Source: an uncultured Clostridia bacterium (GTDB taxonomy: Bacteria > Bacillota > Clostridia > Lachnospirales > Lachnospiraceae). From it: 33,631 nucleotides of DNA. The notes beneath the pieces were generated by a model. The model did no database searches and had not been told where the DNA came from. It saw nothing but the letters and a program-made list of their open reading frames with translations. Positions within the stretch are counted from its first letter, which is position 1. Every line of letters starts with the position of its first letter. Location: contig CAMZAI010000003.1 of assembly GCA_947304065.1 (NCBI GenBank), positions 1 to 33,631 of the forward strand, written 5' to 3'. The translations under genes and the position numbers were made by a program. Positions 1 to 10,033 of this stretch are shown piece after piece.

Positions 1-1509
1 GGAGAGGGCATCGGCCGTTTTGGCGGCATGCCCTTTTTCATTAAAGGCGCGATACCGGGAGATACCGTTCTGGCGGGCGTGACCAAAATGAAAAAGACCT
101 ACGGATATGCCAGGATCGTAAAGATCCTCGATCCTTCCCCCGACAGGGTCGCACCGGCATGTCCGATCGCGGGACGATGCGGAGGCTGTCAGCTGCAGCA
201 CATGAGCTATGCCGCGCAGCTGAAGAATAAGCAGGATAAAGTCTTAAACGACCTCGTGAGGATCGGCGGGATCGCAAAGGACAGTTTTGTGTTCCCGGCC
301 GGTGATGAGATCTGTGCTGCCGAAAGCAGCAAGGCTGCGGCAGACGGACGGATATCGTTTTACCCGATCATAGGCATGGATGGGCCGTATCACTACCGCA
401 ACAAAGGCCAGTTCCCGGTGGGGACTTCCAAAGACGGCAGCATTATCAGCGGTTTTTATGCCGGGCATACTCATTCGATCATCGATACCGGGAGCTGTAT
501 GCTCCAGCATCCGGTAACGGACCTGCTGATGGCGGCGGTGAAGGAGTATATGCGCGAGGCGGGAGTATCGGCGTATGACGAGGAGGCCGCTGCAGAAAAA
601 GGCGCGTCACGCGGATCTGCGGATGAGCCCGGGATCGTGCGTCATGTGCTTACCAGAGTCGGATACAGGACCGGTGAGGTCATGGTCTGCGTTGTCATAA
701 ACGCCGAAAAACTTCCGAAAGAAGAGCTGCTGGTATCTAAGCTGGAAGAAGCGGTTTTGGACTACGATAGTAGAATAAAGAACCGGGCAGCAGGCACAGG
801 CGCCGCCGATATACCTGCAGTGCCGGAAGATATATCTGAATACCGTCTGGCATCTGTCTCGCTGAATATCAATACCCGCAATACGAACGTGATCATGGGC
901 GAGAAATGCAGGCTGCTCTTCGGCAACCTCTATATTACCGACTGTATCGGAGATATAAAGTATCGCATTTCCCCGCTCTCATTCTATCAGGTCAATCCCG
1001 TGCAGACGCAGAAACTCTACGCCACGGCGCTGGAGTTTGCCGGACTTACCGGCAATGAGACCGTCTGGGATCTGTACTGCGGCATCGGAACGATATCCCT
1101 GTTCCTGGCGCAAAGAGCGAAGAAGGTATACGGTGTCGAGATAGTCGGTCAGGCGATCGGGGACGCGCGCGCCAATGCGGAGCTCAACAATATCTCAAAT
1201 GCCGAGTTTTTTGTGGGAGCGGCCGAAGAAGTCCTTCCCGCGAAATATGCGGCAGATCCTTCGATGCGCGCGGATGTCATCGTGGTAGATCCGCCGCGCA
1301 AGGGCTGCGATGAAGCACTTCTGGAGTGCATCACAAAACTGGAGCCGAAGAAGATTGTCTATGTTTCCTGCGATCCGGCAACGCTGTCCCGTGACGTGAA
1401 ATACCTCGGGCAGCACGGCTATGCGCTGAAGGCGGTGCGCCCCTGCGATATGTTCCCGCAGACCAGCCATGTCGAAACCGTCGCCCTTCTGGGACGCAAA
1501 GACGCATAA
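1..1509 (+). CDS. rlmD: 23S rRNA (uracil-5-)-methyltransferase, RlmD/RumA family, 5' end outside window
   Basis: Frame stays open from base 1 (GEGIGRFGGMPFFIKGAIPGDTV, TRAM-like). CGGCQLQHM cluster, WDLYCGIGTISLFLA SAM motif and VVDPPRKGCDEALL / YVSCDPATLSRD catalytic motifs. The ATG at 28 is probably internal. Confidence 0.93.
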   Translation, partial: GEGIGRFGGMPFFIKGAIPGDTVLAGVTKMKKTYGYARIVKILDPSPDRVAPACPIAGRCGGCQLQHMSYAAQLKNKQDKVLNDLVRIGGIAKDSFVFPAGDEICAAESSKAAADGRISFYPIIGMDGPYHYRNKGQFPVGTSKDGSIISGFYAGHTHSIIDTGSCMLQHPVTDLLMAAVKEYMREAGVSAYDEEAAAEKGASRGSADEPGIVRHVLTRVGYRTGEVMVCVVINAEKLPKEELLVSKLEEAVLDYDSRIKNRAAGTGAADIPAVPEDISEYRLASVSLNINTRNTNVIMGEKCRLLFGNLYITDCIGDIKYRISPLSFYQVNPVQTQKLYATALEFAGLTGNETVWDLYCGIGTISLFLAQRAKKVYGVEIVGQAIGDARANAELNNISNAEFFVGAAEEVLPAKYAADPSMRADVIVVDPPRKGCDEALLECITKLEPKKIVYVSCDPATLSRDVKYLGQHGYALKAVRPCDMFPQTSHVETVALLGRKDA

Positions 1510-1535
1510 CCGTAAGAAAAGAAGGAGATCTCAAA

Positions 1536-2567
1536 GTGGAGAAATGCTTTCAAAAGAACCAAAAGAGGCGATTGGGAATAATCCTTATCCTGTGTGCGGC
1601 CTTACTGCTCGCGGGCTGCAGCGATAACAGGAAAGCCGCTTTGGCACCCGCCGGAGCGGAACATGCGGGGCTCTATGTAGACGGCACACAGCTCAGGACT
1701 GCGAAAGGCGAGCCGGTGGTTCTGCGCGGGATCAATCATGCACACTGCTGGTACAGAAGCTCGGACGAGATAGCTTTTAAAGCTATCGCCGATACGGGGG
1801 CAAACTGCATCAGGATCGTCTGCGCCTGCGGGATACAGTGGGACGCCGATACTGCGGAAAGTATCACCGAGGCTATAGAACGTGCGAGACAGCTTGGTAT
1901 GCTGGCCATTGTCGAGGTACATGACGGAACCGGAGATAATGATATTGACACCCTTAAAAAAATCGGCGAATTCTGGTGCGGGATCGCGGATGTTTTTGCA
2001 GGTACCGAGGAATACTGCATACTGAACATTGCCAACGAGTGGTGCGGAAAGAGGAGCGCCGATATTTGGCGCGACGGATACGCCGCGGTTATTCCGATGC
2101 TGCGCGAAGCCGGGATCAAAAACGTCATCATGGTCGACGCACCGGGCTGGGGACAGTTCGGAAAAGCGGCGGTAAAGGCCGGAGTCGATATCTTCGAGTC
2201 GGATCCGGACCGCAATACGATGTTCTCGGTCCATATGTACGGATTTTCGGGCGGCTCTGAGCGCGCGATACGCAGAAACATTACCGCATCGACAGACAGG
2301 AATCTCTGCGTATGCGTCGGAGAGTTCGGATATAAGCATTCGGACGGGGATGTAAAGGAAGAGTATCTGATGCGTTACTGCACGGAGCAGGGGATCGGGT
2401 ATCTCGCCTGGAGCTGGAAGGGAAACAGCGGCGGCGTGGAATATCTGGACCTTGCGACGGAGTGGGACGGAAGCGTCCTTTCGGCCGACTGGGGTGAAAT
2501 ATTCGTGAACGGGGAATACGGAATACGCGCTACATCGAAGCCGGTGATATCCGCGGTTTCACCGTGA
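1536..2567 (+). CDS. GH5 (GH5_8-like) mannan endo-1,4-beta-mannosidase, lipoprotein
   Basis: GTG start with GAAGGAG SD. Lipobox LLLAGC. GLYVDGTQL..GEPVVLRGINHAHCWY, ANTGANCIRIV, EVHDGTGD, NIANEW, GWGQFGK, FSVHMYGFSGG, VGEFGYKHSDGDV and LAWSWKGN resemble Bacillus-type GH5_8 mannanases from memory. Confidence 0.88.
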   Translation: MEKCFQKNQKRRLGIILILCAALLLAGCSDNRKAALAPAGAEHAGLYVDGTQLRTAKGEPVVLRGINHAHCWYRSSDEIAFKAIADTGANCIRIVCACGIQWDADTAESITEAIERARQLGMLAIVEVHDGTGDNDIDTLKKIGEFWCGIADVFAGTEEYCILNIANEWCGKRSADIWRDGYAAVIPMLREAGIKNVIMVDAPGWGQFGKAAVKAGVDIFESDPDRNTMFSVHMYGFSGGSERAIRRNITASTDRNLCVCVGEFGYKHSDGDVKEEYLMRYCTEQGIGYLAWSWKGNSGGVEYLDLATEWDGSVLSADWGEIFVNGEYGIRATSKPVISAVSP

Positions 2568-2618
2568 GTCAGCACGCTCTGTATGACAGATGAGATCACA
2601 GACCGAAAAGGAGATCAT

Positions 2619-3290
2619 ATGACTGTATACGAAAGACTTGCCGCATGCGGCAGCGAAAAATACAGGGATTTCCAGAGCAAGCTTGTTCCGAATATCCCGA
2701 AGGAAACGATACTCGGCGTCAAAACGCCCGACATGCGCAGGATCGCGAAGGAGATAAAGGGTACGAAGGAGGCGGAGGATTTCCTCACAGAGCTTCCGCA
2801 CAAATACTATGAGGAGAACCTTGTGCATTTCTTCCTGATCTCGATGATAAAGGATTTTGACGAATGCGTCGGAGAAGTCGAGCGGTTCCTGCCTTACGTG
2901 GACTGCTGGCCGGTCTGCGACCAGTCGAGCCCGAAGGTTTTTGCAAAGAACCATGAGAAACTCCTTCCACTGATCAAAAAGTGGATCGGTTCGGAGCATG
3001 TCTATACCGCGAGGTTCGGCCTCAGGATGCTGATGAACGAGTTCCTCGGAGACGATTTCAGGCCCGAATATCTTGAGTGGGCAGCCTCGGTAAAAGGCGA
3101 GGACTACTATATCAAGATGATGGTGGCCTGGTATTTCGCGACCGCGCTCGCAAAGCAGTATGACGCAGCGGTCGTATATATCCGGGAACGCAGACTTGAG
3201 CCGTGGACGCATAAAAAGGCCATCCAGAAAGCGGTCGAGAGCTTCCGCGTTTCCGATGAGCACAAGGAATACTTAAAGACCTTCAGATAA
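2619..3290 (+). CDS. DNA alkylation repair family protein (AlkD-like HEAT-like repeats)
   Basis: ATG at 2619 follows AAAGGAG. ILGVKTPDMRRIAKEI, YVDCWPVCDQSSPK and KMMVAWYFATALAKQYD motifs. The track start at 2583 is less likely. Confidence 0.85.
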   Translation: MTVYERLAACGSEKYRDFQSKLVPNIPKETILGVKTPDMRRIAKEIKGTKEAEDFLTELPHKYYEENLVHFFLISMIKDFDECVGEVERFLPYVDCWPVCDQSSPKVFAKNHEKLLPLIKKWIGSEHVYTARFGLRMLMNEFLGDDFRPEYLEWAASVKGEDYYIKMMVAWYFATALAKQYDAAVVYIRERRLEPWTHKKAIQKAVESFRVSDEHKEYLKTFR

Positions 3291-3312
3291 TGACAAACGG
3301 ACGGACTACGGC

Positions 3313-3753
3313 ATGAAGATTGACATAAAACAGATAACCGAGGGCGAGGAGAGCATCAACATCCGATACAAAGAGCCCAATCCCACGGTCGGGAGGATTA
3401 TCGGGATCCTGCGCGGCGAGGGCAACAAGATATGGGGCCGGACCGAGGAAGGCAGCGTATGCATCGGTTTGGACGACGTGCTCTATCTGGAGTCGGTGGA
3501 TGACAAAGTATTTGCCTATACCACGGACAAGGTGGTCAGGATCGACGGTACATTGAACTCATTCATGATAGAGAACGATGAGGACGTTTTCTTCAGGTGC
3601 AGCAAGTCCATCGTGATCAATGTGAACCGCGTGACGTCTCTGAAGAGCCTGGCCTCGAACAGGATCGACGCCACGATGGAGGGCGGCGAGCACATCATTA
3701 TTTCCAGGCGGTATGCGTCGGAATTCAGAAGATTTTTAAAGGGGGACAGGTAA
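3313..3753 (+). CDS. LytTR domain DNA-binding regulator
   Basis: DDVLYLESVDDKVFAYT...FFRCSKSIVINVNRV is the LytTR fold. No receiver domain. Paired with the DUF3021-like gene. Confidence 0.88.
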   Translation: MKIDIKQITEGEESINIRYKEPNPTVGRIIGILRGEGNKIWGRTEEGSVCIGLDDVLYLESVDDKVFAYTTDKVVRIDGTLNSFMIENDEDVFFRCSKSIVINVNRVTSLKSLASNRIDATMEGGEHIIISRRYASEFRRFLKGDR

Positions 3754-4215
3754 ATGAAGAATGAGAAAAAACTATCCCTTTGGGAAAGATATCTTACGAA
3801 AGAGATAAGCATAGAGTTCAAGGCTTGCCTGTATTTCTTTGCGATCCTGTTCTTTTACTGCGTCTGCAGGATGATAAAGGGTTCGTTCGAGGCTGAGATA
3901 CTGCATATGGCGGAGATGATCTTTACATGCTATATAATCTGCTATCTTCAGGTATATCTTTTCGGGAATTTTGATGAAACCGAGACCGTCGGACTCAGGG
4001 AGTGCATCGGCGTGACGGTATGCACCTTACTGTATTGCGCGGTTTCGTATTTTGGCGGATGGTTTGGAAAGCAGCTGTCTGTTTCTCTGATACTTGCCGC
4101 GTACATCCTGCTCACTTATTTCTGCGTATTTTTAATATACAGGACGAAGCGCAGGATCGACGACAGGAAGCTCAACGAAGAGCTGCGTATTTTCCAGACG
4201 GAGCATAAAAAGTGA
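3754..4215 (+). CDS. DUF3021-like integral membrane protein
   Basis: About four hydrophobic segments, immediately downstream of the LytTR gene; known LytTR/DUF3021 pairing. Confidence 0.75.
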   Translation: MKNEKKLSLWERYLTKEISIEFKACLYFFAILFFYCVCRMIKGSFEAEILHMAEMIFTCYIICYLQVYLFGNFDETETVGLRECIGVTVCTLLYCAVSYFGGWFGKQLSVSLILAAYILLTYFCVFLIYRTKRRIDDRKLNEELRIFQTEHKK

Positions 4216-4241
4216 ATGATAAGGCCGAATAAGTGCATCTT

Positions 4242-4272
4242 ACGGGGACAGCTATTGTCCCCGTTTTGTTTT
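4242..4272 (+). terminator. Rho-independent terminator after LytTR/DUF3021
   Basis: ACGGGGACA-gctat-TGTCCCCGT followed by TTTGTTTTT. Confidence 0.85.
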
Positions 4273-4339
4273 TATGATAGTAGTAAGGTGCAGAGCAGAT
4301 AATGCGTGGGAATGAAAGTTACGACAGGAGGAAAAAAAG

Positions 4340-5026
4340 ATGGGCAATGCTATTGAGATAGAACATCTCACGAAGAGTTACGGAAAGAACCGCGGCGTGA
4401 TCGATGTGTCGCTGAAGGTTAAGGAAGGCGATATCTTCGGATTCATCGGACCGAACGGCGCAGGCAAATCTACGACGATCCGGTCCATGCTGGGCTTCCT
4501 GAAGTTCAATGAGGGAAGCATAAAGATCCTCGGCATGGACAGCGTAAAGGATCATGAGGAGATCCTCCGGAACGTCGGCTACATGCCCTCGGAGGCCTGG
4601 TTCTACGATTCGATGAAGGTTTCGGACGTGATCAGATACGCGGCGGACGTAAGAGGCCTCGACTGTTCGGAAGAGGCAGCGAAGATCTGCGAGAAAATGA
4701 AGGTCGCGACGGATAAGAGGATCAAGGAGCTCTCGCTCGGAAACCGCAAGAAGGTCAGCATCGTTTGCGCGATGCAGCACAAGCCGAAGCTTTTTATCTT
4801 CGACGAGCCCACCGGCGGTCTCGATCCGCTTATGCAGAAGCATTTCTTCGAGCTGATCAATGAATATGTGGATAAAGGCGCGACCTGCCTGCTCTCGACG
4901 CATGTGCTCTCCGAGGTCAACAAGTACTGCAGGAGCGCAGCGATAATGAGGGAAGGAAGGCTGACCGTGCTCGATTCCCCGAAGATCGACGACGATACGT
5001 TTTTGAAATTCTATGAGGATGAATAA
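4340..5026 (+). CDS. ABC transporter ATP-binding protein
   Basis: GPNGAGKST Walker A, LSLGNRKKVSIVCAM signature, LFIFDEPTGGLDP Walker B. SD AGGAGG. Confidence 0.95.
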   Translation: MGNAIEIEHLTKSYGKNRGVIDVSLKVKEGDIFGFIGPNGAGKSTTIRSMLGFLKFNEGSIKILGMDSVKDHEEILRNVGYMPSEAWFYDSMKVSDVIRYAADVRGLDCSEEAAKICEKMKVATDKRIKELSLGNRKKVSIVCAMQHKPKLFIFDEPTGGLDPLMQKHFFELINEYVDKGATCLLSTHVLSEVNKYCRSAAIMREGRLTVLDSPKIDDDTFLKFYEDE

Positions 5027-5061
5027 GCCTTGTACGCTAGTCACGTGTAAGGCAAGGAATC

Positions 5062-5084
5062 AGAATCGGCTGAAAGCCGATTCT
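5062..5084. repeat. Perfect 10-bp stem hairpin with 3-nt loop between ABC ATPase and permease genes
   Basis: AGAATCGGCT-gaa-AGCCGATTCT. No poly-U tract. Confidence 0.8.
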
Positions 5085-5100
5085 AAATAGGAGATGTGAT

Positions 5101-5892
5101 ATGAAGACAATATTACTGAAGGAAATAAAACTGAACTTCAAGAATCTGCTGATCTGGAGCCTCGTTGTGGGCGGAGTCGGACTGGCCTGCATCCTTATGT
5201 ACCAAAGCATGCAGGGAGAGATTGCCAAAGTAGGCGACGCATTTTCCGATATGGGCTCGTTCTCGGATGCATTCGGAATGAGTACGCTGAGCATGGCGAC
5301 ACTGGCCGGATATTTCGCGGTAGAAGTCGGAACGGTGCACGGACTCGGCGGAGGTATGTTCGCTGCGATCGCAGCGATAGGGATCCTCTCTAAGGAGGAA
5401 GAACTGCACAGCGGAGAATTCCTGCTCTCATTGCCCGTATCGAGGAAAAAGGTCGTTGCGGCGAAAGGCATATGCGTGCTCTGCATGCTCGTTGCGTTTA
5501 CACTGATCTGCGGCTGCCTGTACGCGCTCGGCTTTGCGTCAATGGGAGAATCGCTGCCCGCCGGAGATTTCATGCGATTCATGCTGGGACAGTTCCTGAT
5601 GAATATAGAGATAGCCGCGGTATGCTTCGCGGTATCGTCGCTCTCCGGCAAAAACAGGATGGGAATGGGACTCGGCATCGCGCTGCTCTTCTATTTCTAC
5701 GATCTGATCGGAAGGGTTGTGCCGGACCTCAAGGATTATCTTTTCATCGGACCATACTCATACGTAAACGGTGCGGAGATATTCTCAGGAAAGAGCACGC
5801 CCGCGGCGGCGTTCGTCGTGGCTGCGGCAGCGATAGTCTGCGGCGCAGTATTCGCATTCTGGTACTACGACAAGAGGGATCTGGCGAGCTGA
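5101..5892 (+). CDS. ABC-2 type transporter permease
   Basis: Six-TM-like protein; LSKEEELHSGEFLLSLPVSRKKVVAAK is typical of ABC-2 permeases. Follows the ATPase gene. Confidence 0.88.
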   Translation: MKTILLKEIKLNFKNLLIWSLVVGGVGLACILMYQSMQGEIAKVGDAFSDMGSFSDAFGMSTLSMATLAGYFAVEVGTVHGLGGGMFAAIAAIGILSKEEELHSGEFLLSLPVSRKKVVAAKGICVLCMLVAFTLICGCLYALGFASMGESLPAGDFMRFMLGQFLMNIEIAAVCFAVSSLSGKNRMGMGLGIALLFYFYDLIGRVVPDLKDYLFIGPYSYVNGAEIFSGKSTPAAAFVVAAAAIVCGAVFAFWYYDKRDLAS

Positions 5893-5906
5893 GCCGGAGA
5901 CGGCAT

Positions 5907-6058
5907 GGGGACGGTTCTTCTGTCTGCGCCGGGATAACAGAAACGCGGGCGGCAACGGGATATTTCACCGCAAAACAAGAGCTTATCGTTTTGCGGTAAA
6001 ACACCCTGCGGCGCCCGCGTATTTCTTTATCTTCTGAGCAGACAAAAGAACCGTCCCC
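5907..6058. repeat. ~152-bp imperfect palindrome (REP/MITE-like candidate)
   Basis: Outer arms ggggacggttcttctgtctgc (5907-5926) and gcagacaaaagaaccgtcccc (6038-6058); nested CGCGGGCG/CGCCCGCG; inner CCGCAAAAC...GTTTTGCGG around loop aagagcttatc. Confidence 0.75.
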
Positions 6059-6088
6059 GTGTCTTCGTGTCTCACGTGTGTTAATCTT

Positions 6089-6115
6089 TCAAAATAGTGA
6101 CGCAGGTGTTATAAT
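6089..6115 (+). promoter_or_regulatory. Candidate sigma-A promoter (TATAAT at 6110-6115; weak -35 TTTCAA)
   Basis: Consensus -10, with a weak TTTCAA 17 nt upstream. A hairpin CAGAGTGC-gttccg-GCACTCTG (6124-6145) lies in the leader. Confidence 0.55.
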
Positions 6116-6171
6116 GGGAAACGCAGAGTGCGTTCCGGCACTCTGACATTATCACTGAAGGAGCGGCGAAG

Positions 6172-8658
6172 ATGGGCAGGAGACTTGACAGAAGACTGGC
6201 GTTTGTAAAGCGTCTGTTTTCTGCGGACTTTTATTCGCACCGGGCTTATATAAGATATTACGACAGGCTCAAAGTGCGTCCTGACACGGTGCTCCTCGAA
6301 TCGCAGCACGGAACGGTCCTCGGAGGAAATATCGCGGCGATACTGAAGACGCTGTGCGAGGAAGAAGAATTTGCCGGGCTGAAGATATATGTTACGGTAC
6401 GCAGGGAGACCGAGGAAAAAATAAAGGCGCAGTGGGCCGGCTTTAAGAACGCGGAAGGCAGGGTGCATACGGTCAGATTTGATTCGAGAGCTTATTTCCG
6501 CATACTCGCGAGCGCGGGAAGGCTGATCAACGACAATACCTTTATGCCGATGTTCATGAAGAAACCCGGGCAGATTTATCTCAATACCTGGCACGGAACT
6601 CCTTTAAAGACACTGGGCAAGGGCATAAAGGGCGAGCGTTTCGCGATCGGCAACGCGCAGAGGAATTTCCTTACGGCGGATCTGATGCTTTTCCCGAACG
6701 AACATACACGCGAGGTTCTGCTTCGCGATTACATGATAGAGAATTTCGGTACCGGCAGGATGGCGATGACCGGTTACCCGCGCAATGAAGTATTCTTCTC
6801 GGACGAGGTCAGAAGTGCGATGCGCGAACGCTTCGCGATGGAAGGAAAGCGGGTTTATGCGTATCTTCCGACTTGGAGAGGCATCGTGGGCAAGGTAGAC
6901 AAGGAGGCCCAGAAGCAGGAACTCGCCAAGTCTTTTAAAGAACTTGACAGCAGGCTCCCGGACGATGTGCTCGTCTATATCAAGCTTCATCCGATGCTGC
7001 GCGGAAGCATGCCGACCGAAGGCTTTAAGCATATCAGGACCTTCCCCGAGGATGTGTTCTCCTATGATTTCCTTCAGGCAACGGACGGCCTCATTACCGA
7101 TTATTCGAGCATAATGTTTGACTATGCGGTCACTCACAGGCCGATCGTTCTGTATACCTACGACGAGGAAGAGTATGTAAGGGACAGGGGACTCACATTT
7201 TCCCTTGACGAACTGCCCTTCCCGAGAGTAAAGGATATTGCATCTCTGGCCGCGGAGCTGGTTAAGCCGACCGCTTATGACGACAGCTCATTTATCTCGC
7301 GCTTCTGTCCTTATGACAGAGTGGGTGTCACAAAGGAACTCATGCGCGATTTCATCGGAGGAAAGCTCGACAAATATCCGAAGATGCCTTCAAACGGCAA
7401 AAAGAACATTGCTGTCTACGGCGGCGACTTCATCAGAAACGGTATCGCCACGGCGCTCGGAAGCCTGATGCAGAGCGTTGATCCGGAGAAGTTCAATTAT
7501 CTTGTGCTCTACAAGCTGAGCCCGAAAACAAACAACACGCCGGGCTATCACGAGCCCGCGCTTGACGATATACCCGAGGGTATTGCGACTCTCGGGATCA
7601 CGAATCCGCACTGCGGCACCTGGTGGGATCTGATCTGTTCGAAGGGCTGGAAGCGCCTGCAGAGGATATTCCCGGGCCTGCCCTTTAAGGCCTCGAAGAA
7701 AGCCTACGAGAGAATCGCGGTGCGTGAGGCGAACAAGACCTTCGGTATGGCGAGGATCGATGCAGCGATACAGTTTAACGGGTATTTCCCCGATATTATC
7801 GAGATGTTCAAGCTCATGGACTGCGGGCGCGCGATATTTGTCCACAATGACATGAACGGTGAGAACAGGAAGAGCTTCGCGGTGCCCAAGAAGCTGTTGG
7901 CCGACGCATAGTGCGCATATGACGACGTCGTGGTCGTGACCGACGAGCTGAAGCCCCGCATGGAGCATTTCATTGAGACCGCGGGCTTCGAGAGGCACGA
8001 TTTTACCGTTGTCCCGAACATCATCGATTACAGGTCTATACGCGAAAAGGCGGAGAAGGAGCTGCGCTTCGACGAGACCACGGAGACGGACATTACGATA
8101 GAACAACTCAAAGAGATCACTGACGGCAGATATAAGGTAGTGATCAATATAGGCCGCTTCTCGTACGAAAAGGGCCAGATGAGGCTGATCGACGCGTTTG
8201 AACGCGCGGCGGCGGACGATGATAAGGCAAGATTGATCATCCTCGGTTCGTACGGCCCCGAGTACCCGAAGATCTGCGAACGCGCGGCGAGATCGAAGAT
8301 CGCGGACCGGATAACTGTGATCAAGTTCATGTCGAATCCGTTCCCGCTCCTTAAGCGATGCAATTATTTTGCGCTTTCCTCGATCTACGAAGGTTTCGGG
8401 CTGGTGCTCTGCGAGGCGGATATCCTTGGGATCCCCTGCTTCTCGACGCGTATCGTCGGGCCAACTCTCTTTATGGAGAAGTACGGAGGAATGCTGGTCG
8501 AGGATTCCACGGAAGGCATTGAGGCAGGCATCAGGGCATGTCTCGAGGGCAAAGTTAAAAAGACACTCACGGTTGATTATGAGCAGTATAACCATGAGTC
8601 GGTGCAGAATTTTGAAAAAATGGCAGAGCGGCTGACCGCGCTGCACAGGAATAAATAG
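6172..8658 (+). pseudogene. Bifunctional CDP-glycerol glycerophosphotransferase-like / GT4-like glycosyltransferase, interrupted by in-frame TAG at 7909-7911
   Basis: 6172..7911 and 7930..8658 share a frame and are separated only by TAG. N-part: NTWHGTPLKTLGKGI, YLPTWRG, KLHPMLRG, TDYSSIMFDYA. C-part begins at SKNIAVYGGDFIRNGIA-like Rossmann start and resumes CAYDDVVVVTDELK ... NIGRFSYEKGQMRLIDAF ... SSIYEGFGLVLCEADILGIP. Pseudogene status is an inference. Confidence 0.75.
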
Positions 8659-8706
8659 AATTGCGAACAGGGTCCGAAGCGGCCCGCGCAAAGAACGGAG
8701 GCAAAT

Positions 8707-10017
8707 ATGTCCGCAAAGAAGCTGGCAGAATTCATCAAAAAGGCGGTTTCGCCTTATCATACCGTGGAGGAGTCGCGTAAGATCCTTGAAGATAAGGGTT
8801 TCGCGAGGCTCGAGGCGGGAAAAGAGTGGAAGCTCAAAAAAGGCGGGAAATACTATGTGATCCCGTTTAAGACCGCGATATTCGCATTTACGCTGCCGAA
8901 GGCGAAGACCTCGCGCGGCGTGCACATCGCCGCGGCGCATACGGATTTCCCCTGCCTGCATTTAAAGCCGAAGGCCGAGCAGGTGAGCGCGGGATATATG
9001 CGCCTGAACGTCGAAGTTTACGGCGGTCCGATACTTAACACCTGGCTCGACAGACCTCTCTCCCTCGCGGGACGCGTGCTCTTAAAGAGCAAAGATGTCT
9101 ATGCGCCCAAGGAAGTGCTTGTGGATTTTGCCAGACCTGTGGTAACGATCCCGAACCTTGCGATCCATTACAACCGTGAGGTAAATAAGGGCGTGGAGCT
9201 CACAAAGCAGAACGACATGCTCCCGCTGCTCGGAGTGCTTACCGATGAGCTTAACAAGGACGGATATTTTGTGGACTTCCTCGCAAAGGAGATCGGCGCG
9301 AAGCCCGCGGACATCCTTGATTTTGACCTGATCGTCTACAACTGCGAAGCTCCCGCGTTTGTCGGAATGAACGGCGAGCTGCTCTCGTGCCCGAGACTCG
9401 ACAACATCACTTCCTGCTTCGCTCTTGTAGAGGGCATCGGCAATGAAAGCAAAAAGCCGGCCGCAAAGGGCAAAACTACAACTGTAGAAGAAGGTGTGGA
9501 TCTGATCGCGCTCTTTGATAATGAGGAGATCGGGTCGGGCACAAAGCAGGGTGCGGATTCGGCTCTGCTGAACGGCATCTTAAAGCGCATTTACTCAGCG
9601 CTCGGACAGACTGAGATCGAGCTTGAGAACGATATACAGAAGGGCTTCCTGCTCTCCGTGGATGTCGCGCATGCGCTGCATCCGGCCAAGACAGAGAAGT
9701 TCGATCAGAACAACTGCATGAAGATGGGCGAGGGCGTGACCTTCAAGCTCAGCGCGAACCAGCGTTATTCCTATGACGCGGTGGCTGTGGCTTCGCTCCA
9801 GCAGCTCTGCGACAAAAACAAGATAAGATATAAGAAGTTTGTCAATCATTCGGATATGCCGGGCGGCGGAACATTGGGACCGATCATTTCGTCATGGCTG
9901 CCGATGTACACCGTGGACATCGGAGTACCGATACTTGCGATGCATTCCGCAAGGGAGCTGATGGGAGCGTCCGACCAGGACGAGCTCGAAAAGCTGATCA
10001 GAGCATTTATGGACTAG
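8707..10017 (+). CDS. M18 family aminopeptidase
   Basis: AAHTDFPCLHLKP, NRLDNITS-like PRLDNITSC, LFDNEEIGSGTKQGADS, SVDVAHALHP, PGGGTLGPI motifs. Confidence 0.95.
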   Translation: MSAKKLAEFIKKAVSPYHTVEESRKILEDKGFARLEAGKEWKLKKGGKYYVIPFKTAIFAFTLPKAKTSRGVHIAAAHTDFPCLHLKPKAEQVSAGYMRLNVEVYGGPILNTWLDRPLSLAGRVLLKSKDVYAPKEVLVDFARPVVTIPNLAIHYNREVNKGVELTKQNDMLPLLGVLTDELNKDGYFVDFLAKEIGAKPADILDFDLIVYNCEAPAFVGMNGELLSCPRLDNITSCFALVEGIGNESKKPAAKGKTTTVEEGVDLIALFDNEEIGSGTKQGADSALLNGILKRIYSALGQTEIELENDIQKGFLLSVDVAHALHPAKTEKFDQNNCMKMGEGVTFKLSANQRYSYDAVAVASLQQLCDKNKIRYKKFVNHSDMPGGGTLGPIISSWLPMYTVDIGVPILAMHSARELMGASDQDELEKLIRAFMD

Positions 10018-10033
10018 GATTTGGAAGATTTTT

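Noticed and set aside
7909-7911. TAG as a recoded amino acid (amber suppression or pyrrolysine)
   Set aside because: At least four other genes here use TAG as an ordinary terminator, and no recoding signal is visible. A nonsense mutation or sequence error is simpler.
7390-8961. 523-aa minus-strand ORF opposite the glycosyltransferase and M18 genes
   Set aside because: It lies antisense to well-supported enzymes and is rich in R/H/L/D as expected from the complement of biased codons. No SD or recognisable domain.
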